DNA of 10,671 nt from an uncultured Oscillibacter sp. (lineage in GTDB: Bacteria > Bacillota > Clostridia > Oscillospirales > Oscillospiraceae), in assembly GCA_910586735.1 (NCBI GenBank), contig CAJUJW010000079.1:1-10671 (forward strand), in the 5' to 3' direction. A model generated the notes under the pieces. That model was not told the origin of the DNA. It ran no database searches and saw nothing but the letters and a program-made list of their open reading frames with translations. A program made the position numbers and the translations under genes. Shown in pieces: positions 6,669-10,671 of the stretch (position 1 is the first letter of the stretch; every line of letters begins with the position of its first letter).

Positions 6669-7114
6669 AGAAATTTCTCAAGGGCGTCGTGGAGTGGAAG
6701 CTGTCGGCCTGCGCCATTTTCACCGCCGCCGTGTTCTTCTACCTGTTGATCTGTCTTTTCTTCGGAGCCCGGCAGGTGTCCACCTCCACGCTATGGGGCC
6801 TCTTCTGGGCCAGCGTGGCCGGGTCGCTGTTCCAGGCGGTGTGCTTCTCCGACTGGATCATCAAGAAGCTGCGCTACACCTGGAGGAGCCTTCTGTTCGT
6901 GGCCCTGTTCCTCCCGGCCCTGTCCCTGATTGCCTGGCGGGCCGACTGGTTCCCCGCAGACCAGGCCGGGGCCTGGAGACTGTTTATTGCCATCTTCTTT
7001 CTCATCTTCCTGTTCATGACCGTGGGTTTTGACATTTACTTCCAGTTCACAGGCCGGAAGTACGACGGCCTCATCGGCCAGTACCGCCGGAAGAAGGAGG
7101 AGGAGAACTCCTGA
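6665..7114 (+). CDS. DUF3021 family membrane protein
   Basis: This 149-residue protein has four predicted membrane helices (about 14-34, 44-62, 74-92, 105-125) and a basic, charged tail (RKYDGLIGQYRRKKEEENS). The size, topology and position directly after a LytTR gene fit the DUF3021 family, whose members likely modulate the partner regulator at the membrane. The ATG overlaps the LytTR stop by the four bases ATGA, so translation is coupled. The conserved-looking segment GFDIYFQFTGRKYDGLIGQY at the end of helix 4 is typical. The biochemical function is not established. Confidence 0.85.
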   Translation: MKKFLKGVVEWKLSACAIFTAAVFFYLLICLFFGARQVSTSTLWGLFWASVAGSLFQAVCFSDWIIKKLRYTWRSLLFVALFLPALSLIAWRADWFPADQAGAWRLFIAIFFLIFLFMTVGFDIYFQFTGRKYDGLIGQYRRKKEEENS

Positions 7115-7123
7115 AAAAAGAAA

Positions 7124-7141
7124 CCGGGCCAGACGGCCCGG
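7124..7141 (-). terminator. Left hairpin of the island; terminator-like on the minus strand
   Basis: CCGGGCC and GGCCCGG form a perfect 7-pair stem with an AGAC loop. On the plus strand it follows an A-rich run (7114-7123) and has no T-tract after it. Read on the minus strand the same run becomes TTTCTTTTTT, directly after the stem, making a good intrinsic terminator for leftward transcripts. It lies only 10 bases after the DUF3021 stop, so it is the leftward half of what looks like a bidirectional terminator. Confidence 0.65.
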
Positions 7142-7142
7142 C
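7127..7142 (+). repeat. Direct repeat copy 1 flanking the AT-rich island
   Basis: GGCCAGACGGCCCGGC matches GGCCAGATGGCCCGGC at 7788-7803 in 15 of 16 positions, in the same orientation. The two copies bracket 645 bases of lower-GC DNA. Confidence 0.6.
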
Positions 7143-7174
7143 ACAGGATGGAGGGGCGGTAAGCAACCAGCGGG

Positions 7175-7227
7175 AGAGGACCGAAGCAGGAGCGTCCGGG
7201 GATGACCAGGACGCTCTGTCCTCTTTT
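7175..7227 (+). terminator. Two-tier stem-loop with short T-run
   Basis: AGAGGAC (7175-7181) pairs with GTCCTCT (7218-7224), and within it GAGCGTCC (7190-7197) pairs with GGACGCTC (7209-7216), leaving an asymmetric internal bulge and an 11-base terminal loop. Four T bases end the structure (7224-7227). It could end transcription of the LytTR-DUF3021 operon, which otherwise lacks a T-tracted terminator nearby, or be a structured RNA element that came with the island. Confidence 0.5.
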
Positions 7228-7256
7228 AACGCCTAAAAACAGAGATTGAAAGCCGC

Positions 7257-7664
7257 TTGCACTGGTGGTTTGATTATTCCGAGCCTGATGGAAGAAGATT
7301 GAAGGGCGAGTGGTTTTTCAGACGGATTTTGGAGGGTGCGGCAATCGAGGATATTTTTATCTGCCCTTCCAGAGATACAAAGGCGCTATGTCCACAGCCG
7401 GATGGAGAATACGGTGTCGCGGTTAGAATGTATAATCAAACAAAGCGCTGTTATGACAGGACATATGTCTGCGCCAAGTATACAAAGCGGCTGGAGGTTC
7501 GGAAAGAGCAGGGGAAAATCATCTGCACTGTTCAAGATGATCCAACAGAGAAATGGGTGTTTTTGGATGTGACAGAGACTGCCTTTCATTGGCAGAATCT
7601 TCGTGTTTTGAAAGATGGAACATGGCGTGTTAACTGTGAGGTGTTTGCCGCGCGAATAGGTTGA
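7257..7664 (+). CDS. Uncharacterised DUF1579-like barrel protein, probably lacking its true N-terminus
   Basis: The 135 residues show a pattern I associate with small DUF1579-like (calycin-type) barrels: DGRRLKGEWFFRRILEGAAI, then ICPSRD, then DGEYGVAVRMYN, then W-F-x-D-x-T with FHWQN, and a closing DGTWRVNCEVFAARI. No catalytic residues are evident. The only in-frame start is TTG at 7257, with no ribosome site; the frame stays open to a TAA at 7227 and reads RLKTEIESRLHWW, which looks coding. So either an unusual start is used or the 5' end has been lost. The bases are visibly more AT-rich, and codons such as ATA, TAT, AGA and AAA are common, unlike the GC-rich neighbours. This points to transfer. 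It could be a decaying remnant. Confidence 0.5.
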   Translation: MHWWFDYSEPDGRRLKGEWFFRRILEGAAIEDIFICPSRDTKALCPQPDGEYGVAVRMYNQTKRCYDRTYVCAKYTKRLEVRKEQGKIICTVQDDPTEKWVFLDVTETAFHWQNLRVLKDGTWRVNCEVFAARIG

Positions 7665-7782
7665 TTCCGTTTTGTCGATTTCATCTTTTGGGTGAGCTTC
7701 CCCTTGACTAATGTCCTTTTGGGTTCCTCTCGCAGTTCTCTTCCTTCCCGTTGAATGTTTTTCCGCGCTTTTCAACAGGCTA

Positions 7783-7808
7783 AGCCAGGCCAGATGGCCC
7801 GGCTTTTT
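7783..7808 (+). terminator. Right hairpin of the island; terminator on the plus strand
   Basis: AGCC-A-GGCC pairs with GGCC-C-GGCT (8 pairs with one internal mismatch) around an AGAT loop, followed by TTTTT at 7804-7808. This is a good intrinsic terminator for rightward transcripts. It sits immediately before the stop codon of the convergent MATE gene, which ends at 7810. On the minus strand no T-tract follows, so it should stop the MATE transcript poorly. Confidence 0.75.
7788..7803 (+). repeat. Direct repeat copy 2 flanking the AT-rich island
   Basis: GGCCAGATGGCCCGGC is the second copy of the 16-base sequence at 7127-7142, with a single C/T difference in the loop. Confidence 0.6.
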
Positions 7809-7809
7809 G

Positions 7810-9183
7810 CTAGCCCTCTTCCAGCTCCGCCATGCTCCCTTTGAACTGGACGGCGAACATGGAGGCGGTAGTGACCACCGCCACGAAGTCCGCCACGGGC
7901 TCGGCCAGGAAGACGGCGAAAGCCTTGTCGGCGAAGAAGTTCGGCAGAATGTAAATCAGGGGAATCAGCAGGATGATCTTCCGCAGCACCGCCAGGAACA
8001 GGGAGGTCTTGGCGTTCCCCAGGGCCACGAAGGTCTGCTGGCAGGCGATCTGGACGCCGAACATGAAGCTGGTGGCCATGTAGATCCGCAGGGCCCAGGA
8101 GGCGTAGTCCACCAGCGCCGGGTTGTCGTTGAACAGCAGCACGAACAGGCGGGGGAAGCTCTGCACCAGGAGCCAGAGCACGGCGGAATAGGTCAGGCAG
8201 GCCGTCAGCAGGCAGCGGAAGGCGTCCCGCACCCGCTGGGGATTCCGGGCCCCGTAGTTATAGCTGACGATGGGCTGGGCCCCCTGGCTCAGGCCCTGGA
8301 GCGGCATCATGGCGAACTGCATGGTGCTGGTCAGCACCGTCATGGCCCCCACCGCCACGTCCCCGCCGTACTTCAGGAGGGAAGAGTTGAAGCACACGGC
8401 GATGAGACTCTCCGTGGACTGCATGATGAAGGGGGACAGACCCAGGGCCAGGGAGGGCAGGAACACCTTGAGCTGGGGCCGGAGGTACTCCCGCCGCAGC
8501 CGCCATTTCGTCTTGGGCCCGCTGAGGAAGCGGAGGACCCACGCGGCGGACACCGCCTGGGAGATGATGGTGGCCAGGGCCGCGCCCCGGACGCCCAGGC
8601 CGAACCCGAAGATGAAAATGGGGTCCAGCAGGGTGTTCAGCCCCGCGCCGATGAGAACGGTTTTCATGCTGACCACCGTGAAGCCCTGGGCCGTGATATA
8701 GGCGTTCATGCCCAGGGTTATCTGGACGAAGAGGGTGCCCAGAGTGTAGATTCTCATGTAATCCAGGGCGTAGCCGACGGTGTTCTCGCTGGCCCCGAAG
8801 GTCATCAGCAGGGGCTCGGCGAAGACGCGGAAAACCACCGTCAGCGTCACGGCGGCAATCACCAGCAGGGTAAAGCTGTTGCCCATGATGCGCTGGGAAC
8901 CCTCCAGGTCCCCCCGGCCCTCCTGGATGGAGGCTCTGGGCGCGCCGCCCATGCCCACCAGGGCCGCGAAGGCGGAGATGACCATAATCACCGGCAGGCA
9001 GACTCCCACGCCGGTGAGGGCCAGGGACCCCACGGTGTCCACGGGCCGCATATGGCCGATATAGACCCGGTCCACCAGGTTGTACAGCATGTTGACCACC
9101 TGGGAGGTGATGGTGGGCAGGGCCAGGGAGAAGAGCAGCCGGCTCACCTTCCCGCTGCCCAGGTCCACGCTTTGTCGATTCAT
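7810..9183 (-). CDS. MATE family multidrug/sodium-coupled efflux protein (MepA-like)
   Basis: This 457-residue polytopic inner-membrane exporter of about 12 helices belongs to the MATE fold. Family landmarks are the opening KVSRLLFSLALPTITSQVV, then NLVDRVYIGHM, GNSFTLLV, and AGLNTLLDPIFIFGFGLGV closing the first half. The second half has the pseudo-repeat MQFAMMPLQGLSQGAQPIVS followed by YNYGARN. Such proteins export cationic drugs or metabolites using sodium or proton gradients. The start at 9183 has AAGGAG 8 bases upstream, and its ATG overlaps the marR stop by four bases, so the two are translationally coupled. The open frame continues upstream within marR, but that is shadow. The sequence is closest in feel to MepA-type pumps of Clostridia; the substrate cannot be read from it. 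Confidence 0.92.
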   Translation of the reverse strand: MNRQSVDLGSGKVSRLLFSLALPTITSQVVNMLYNLVDRVYIGHMRPVDTVGSLALTGVGVCLPVIMVISAFAALVGMGGAPRASIQEGRGDLEGSQRIMGNSFTLLVIAAVTLTVVFRVFAEPLLMTFGASENTVGYALDYMRIYTLGTLFVQITLGMNAYITAQGFTVVSMKTVLIGAGLNTLLDPIFIFGFGLGVRGAALATIISQAVSAAWVLRFLSGPKTKWRLRREYLRPQLKVFLPSLALGLSPFIMQSTESLIAVCFNSSLLKYGGDVAVGAMTVLTSTMQFAMMPLQGLSQGAQPIVSYNYGARNPQRVRDAFRCLLTACLTYSAVLWLLVQSFPRLFVLLFNDNPALVDYASWALRIYMATSFMFGVQIACQQTFVALGNAKTSLFLAVLRKIILLIPLIYILPNFFADKAFAVFLAEPVADFVAVVTTASMFAVQFKGSMAELEEG

Positions 9184-9626
9184 GATAAACGCTCCTTTTC
9201 CAGTTCTTCCGTCTCCCGCAGCACCCGCTCCAGCAGGTTCAGGAAGACGGCCTGTTCCTCTTTGTCCAGCCCCGCCAGGAGCCGCTGCCCGCACGCGGCC
9301 TGAACGGCCTGGGCCTCCCGCGCCAGGGGCGCGCCCTCCTCTGTAATCATCAGGTGGACCACCCGGCGGTCTTCCCCGTCGGCCCGGCGGGCCAGGAGGC
9401 CCCGGCTCGTCAGCACCTCCACCGCCTGGGAGACCTGGGACTTGGCCAGGCCCCGGAGTTCCGTCACGTCCCTGGCGGTGTCCTGGCAGGGGTGGTTCGC
9501 CAGGAAGAGGAGGACGTGGATCTCCCGCATGGACAGCCCCGTCCGCTCCAGCAGGGGGAGAAACTGCCGGTCATAGTACCTTCCGAATTTCCGAGGCAGG
9601 CGGGTCAGCTGGGCGATGGTGATCAT
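9180..9626 (-). CDS. MarR family transcriptional regulator
   Basis: This 148-residue winged-helix regulator is a dimer of MarR type. The dimer helices are at the ends (about 5-28 and 115-145). The winged helix-turn-helix is at about 33-95, with DVTELRGLAKSQVSQAVEVL as the HTH and recognition helix and RRADGEDRRVVHLMIT as the wing with its usual Asp-Arg-Arg. It is the first gene of an operon with the MATE pump, a standard arrangement in which the regulator represses both genes until a ligand binds. The start at 9626 has AAAGGGG upstream. The promoter carries palindromes next to the transcription start (listed separately), which supports autorepression. No ligand or redox cysteine pair is evident (two cysteines, C47 and C112). 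Confidence 0.92.
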   Translation of the reverse strand: MITIAQLTRLPRKFGRYYDRQFLPLLERTGLSMREIHVLLFLANHPCQDTARDVTELRGLAKSQVSQAVEVLTSRGLLARRADGEDRRVVHLMITEEGAPLAREAQAVQAACGQRLLAGLDKEEQAVFLNLLERVLRETEELEKERLS

Positions 9627-9641
9627 GTCCCGGCCCCTTTC

Positions 9642-9670
9642 GTTCTTTTTTTAACTGTTCTTTTAAGAAC
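9642..9670. promoter_or_regulatory. Probable MarR operators (one palindrome plus a degenerate copy)
   Basis: GTTCTTTTAAGAAC at 9657-9670 is a perfect inverted repeat (GTTCTT, TT, AAGAAC) covering the predicted transcription start. A second, weaker 14-base copy, GTTCTTTTTTTAAC at 9642-9655, follows at a 15-base offset. Placement just after the -10 box of the marR gene fits repression by MarR. Binding is inferred. Confidence 0.6.
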
Positions 9671-9676
9671 TATGTG

Positions 9677-9705
9677 AGTATAGCACGGCGCCGCCGGACT
9701 GTCAA
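9677..9705 (-). promoter_or_regulatory. Promoter of the marR-MATE operon
   Basis: The minus strand reads TTGACA (9705-9700), a 17-base spacer and TATACT (9682-9677). It is nearly consensus, so strong unless repressed, and lies about 50 bases before the marR start codon. Confidence 0.85.
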
Positions 9706-9716
9706 GTCCGGCGGCG
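9689..9716. repeat. 12-pair inverted repeat enclosing the -35 box of marR
   Basis: The arm at 9689-9700 pairs perfectly with 9705-9716 (core GCCGCCGGACT and AGTCCGGCGGC), leaving a four-base loop. The TTGACA -35 element lies across the apex. There is no T-tract on either side, so it is not a normal terminator. It could be a second operator or a cruciform-prone site. Confidence 0.55.
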
Positions 9717-9724
9717 GCCATTGT

Positions 9725-9756
9725 AAAAAGAACGCGGAGGGCGGAACGAACCGCCC
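9725..9756 (-). terminator. Weak terminator candidate after the DUF6514-like gene
   Basis: On the minus strand GGGCGG and CCGCCC form a 6-pair stem with a TTCGTT loop (9756-9739). The T-rich run TTCTTTTT follows, but only after six intervening bases. It lies about 12 bases after the stop codon, the right place for a terminator, but the gap before the T-run makes it weak. Confidence 0.35.
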
Positions 9757-9768
9757 CCCCCCGCTTTC

Positions 9769-10008
9769 CTACGGCTCCCAGGCCGTCTGGGAGATGAAAT
9801 CGGAAGCCACGTCCATCAGCTGCTCCGGGGAAAGCTGCAAAGCCGTACACTTCTCCGACAGCGCCGCCACGGCCCCCAGGTCCCCGGAGAGCGGCACGGC
9901 GGCGGCCGCCGGGACCCAGATTCCATTCCACTCCGCCCGGCCAAAGACGCCGTACAGATACCCGGAGGACCAGGGCGGCTTCACCCGCACTACCTCATAG
10001 CGAACCAT
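9769..10008 (-). CDS. Small uncharacterised protein, DUF6514-like
   Basis: This 79-residue soluble protein starts MVRYEVVRVKPP, has an aromatic strand region (SGYLYGVFGRAEWNGIW), and ends with a helix pair (AVAALSEKCTALQLSPEQLMDVASDFIS). The closing pattern, in which a short Cys-containing helix is followed by L-S-P-x-x-L-x-D-V-x-x-D-F, resembles the DUF6514 family of Clostridia as I remember it, whose function is unknown. The ATG lies one base after the stop of the upstream Spo0A-C-like gene, with GGGAGGGG as ribosome site, so the two are an operon. No signal peptide or membrane segment is present. The family call is tentative; the gene itself is convincing from its start signal and spacing. 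Confidence 0.65.
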   Translation of the reverse strand: MVRYEVVRVKPPWSSGYLYGVFGRAEWNGIWVPAAAAVPLSGDLGAVAALSEKCTALQLSPEQLMDVASDFISQTAWEP

Positions 10009-10009
10009 G

Positions 10010-10363
10010 TCAATCCCCTCCCTTCCGCTCTCTCCGCTGCCTCTCGTAATAGGCCAGCCGGATGATCAAACTTTTGGGCGAGGGGCGGCAGGAGGGCAGA
10101 TAGCCATGGTAAACCTCCCGCAGGGCGTCCTTGTTCCCCGACTCCCAGATGGCGGTCGTGACCCGGCCAAGAGACTTGGAGACCGTCGTGGCCTTCCGGC
10201 CCGTCCGCCGCTCGAACTCCTCCAGCACCGTCTCCATCTTCAAATACTCCAGCCCTTCGATATCCCTCTCCAGGGTCAGGGCCACGACGCCGCGAAGGTC
10301 CCCGCATCCCACCGAACCGAGATTTCCGCCGATTTCCGCAATAATGTCCCTACTTTCATCCAT
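10010..10363 (-). CDS. Stand-alone Spo0A C-terminal-domain-like DNA-binding protein
   Basis: The 117 residues resemble the effector (DNA-binding) domain of the sporulation regulator Spo0A without its receiver. About residues 36-108 align by eye: LEYLKMETVLEEFERRTGRK with the helix preceding the HTH, VSKSLGRVTTAIWESGNKDA with the recognition helix and the typical A-I/V-x-W-x-x-G-N turn, and ALREVYHGYLPSCRPSPKSL matching the Spo0A end with its F/Y-G-Y and K/R-P. In Spo0A the recognition helix reads SRVERAIRHA; here the same places read TTVSKSLGRV, so several DNA-contacting Arg/Glu residues are changed. The ATG at 10363 was chosen over TTG at 10369 because GGGAGG lies 8 bases away. It may regulate sporulation or other genes. 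It forms an operon with the downstream small gene. Confidence 0.7.
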   Translation of the reverse strand: MDESRDIIAEIGGNLGSVGCGDLRGVVALTLERDIEGLEYLKMETVLEEFERRTGRKATTVSKSLGRVTTAIWESGNKDALREVYHGYLPSCRPSPKSLIIRLAYYERQRRERKGGD

Positions 10364-10409
10364 TGGCAATACCTCCCAAATCTTCCTTATATTGGAAACA
10401 CGTGGCTAT

Positions 10410-10418
10410 TTTATATCA
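10410..10418 (-). promoter_or_regulatory. Candidate extended -10 promoter of the Spo0A-C-like gene
   Basis: The minus strand reads TGATATAAA, a TGn extended -10 with TATAAA, in AT-rich DNA about 45 bases before the start codon. I see no good -35 box at 16-18 bases, so it may rely on the extended -10 or on an activator bound upstream. Confidence 0.35.
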
Positions 10419-10447
10419 TACCTCAACACACTGGCGTTGCGGCGATT

Positions 10448-10464
10448 TTCGGCATTTTTCGACA
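10448..10464 (-). promoter_or_regulatory. Two tandem 0A-box-like sites
   Basis: The minus strand reads TGTCGAA (10464-10458), three A bases, then TGCCGAA (10454-10448). Both fit the Spo0A box TGNCGAA, and they sit in the same orientation one helical turn (10 bases) apart, the arrangement bound by a Spo0A dimer. They lie about 30 bases upstream of the -10 of the Spo0A-C-like gene and about 40 bases upstream of the -35 of the divergent secreted-protein gene, so they could serve either. Confidence 0.6.
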
Positions 10465-10505
10465 TAGCCAATTAGGAAAAGACCGGAGGAGGACCCAAAA
10501 TGAGG

Positions 10506-10534
10506 TTGCGTTTTGCCTGGGAGTCTGCTATAAT
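10506..10534 (+). promoter_or_regulatory. Promoter of the gene at the right edge
   Basis: TTGCGT (10506-10511; half of the consensus), a 17-base spacer and a perfect TATAAT (10529-10534) preceded by TGC, giving an extended -10. Transcription should begin near 10541, leaving a leader of about 73 bases. Confidence 0.7.
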
Positions 10535-10613
10535 ATAATTGAAATTTTATGGAAACCTTTCGATGAGGCGGGCCTGTTTCGCGCCCCAAAACAGACAGAG
10601 AGGAAGCGCCGGC

Positions 10614-10671
10614 ATGATGAAAAAGAAACTCCTATCCCTCCTCCTGGCCCTGTCCCTGCTGGCGGGCCTGG
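10614..10671 (+). CDS. Start of a secreted or lipoprotein-type gene (cut by window edge)
   Basis: Nineteen residues are visible, MMKKKLLSLLLALSLLAGL: a basic start followed by a leucine-rich hydrophobic core, as in a signal peptide. A lipobox cysteine could follow beyond the edge, but none is seen. GAGGAAG lies upstream at a slightly long spacing, and a good promoter precedes it. The product is unknown. Confidence 0.7.
   Translation, partial: MMKKKLLSLLLALSLLAGL

Noticed and set aside
7386..7775. Minus-strand frame of 129 codons across the island
   Set aside because: No ribosome site and no recognisable pattern. The plus-strand frame in the same DNA has coherent motifs, so that one was kept.
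7142..7790. Class C group II intron or integron cassette as the explanation of the island
   Set aside because: Class C introns favour terminators, but there is no reverse transcriptase and no intron domain is visible. The paired GTTRRRY/RYYYAAC ends of an attC site are not present in the right order.
7711..9303. Long plus-strand open frame of 530 codons opposite the MATE gene
   Set aside because: It is the antisense shadow of the MATE gene, with low-complexity His/Gly/Gln composition and no ribosome site.
1..10671. CRISPR arrays, tRNA and rRNA genes, insertion sequences with transposase
   Set aside because: I looked on both strands and saw no regularly spaced repeats, no tRNA-like cloverleaf, no rRNA signature and no transposase motifs.

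Overview
The window looks like chromosome from a GC-rich, low-oxygen member of the Firmicutes (Bacillota), most likely Oscillospiraceae-type Clostridia. The reasons are strong AGGAGG-type ribosome binding sites, near-consensus sigma-A promoters, a LytTR/DUF3021 pair, a small protein resembling the Spo0A DNA-binding domain, and high-GC coding with long antisense shadow frames. This assignment is inference from gene content, not from a marker gene.

Layout. Positions 1-4953 hold, on the minus strand, most of an F-type ATP synthase operon read as atpB (a), atpE (c), atpF (b), atpA (alpha), atpG (gamma), atpD (beta, cut by the window edge). It is transcribed from a consensus promoter at 5026-5053. 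No free-standing atpH (delta) lies between atpF and atpA. Instead the alpha subunit carries about 80 extra N-terminal residues that read as the C-terminal, b-binding domain of delta/OSCP, while the delta N-terminal domain is not seen. The c subunit is also unusual: it has a signal-peptide-like N-terminus and an acidic linker before the hairpin.

Positions 5185-5895 (minus) encode a hemolysin-III/PAQR membrane protein. From 5896 to 6209 there is a divergent promoter region. Positions 6210-7114 (plus) encode a LytTR DNA-binding protein overlapping a DUF3021 four-helix membrane protein. Positions 7142-7790 form an AT-richer island with one weakly started ORF of a DUF1579-like barrel type. Two near-identical hairpins bracket it, and each carries its T-tract on the outer side, as if a shared bidirectional terminator had been split by an insertion. 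Positions 7810-9626 (minus) hold a coupled MarR regulator and MATE efflux pump with an autoregulatory-looking promoter.

Positions 9769-10363 (minus) carry a small DUF6514-like protein and a protein made essentially of a Spo0A-C-like domain. Two tandem 0A-box-like sites lie upstream of them. At the right edge a secreted protein begins on the plus strand behind its own promoter.

The ATP synthase genes form one energy-coupling complex. MarR/MATE and LytTR/DUF3021 are each regulator plus membrane-protein pairs. The most notable observations are the delta-alpha fusion, the split terminator island, and the Spo0A-C-like gene behind 0A-like boxes.
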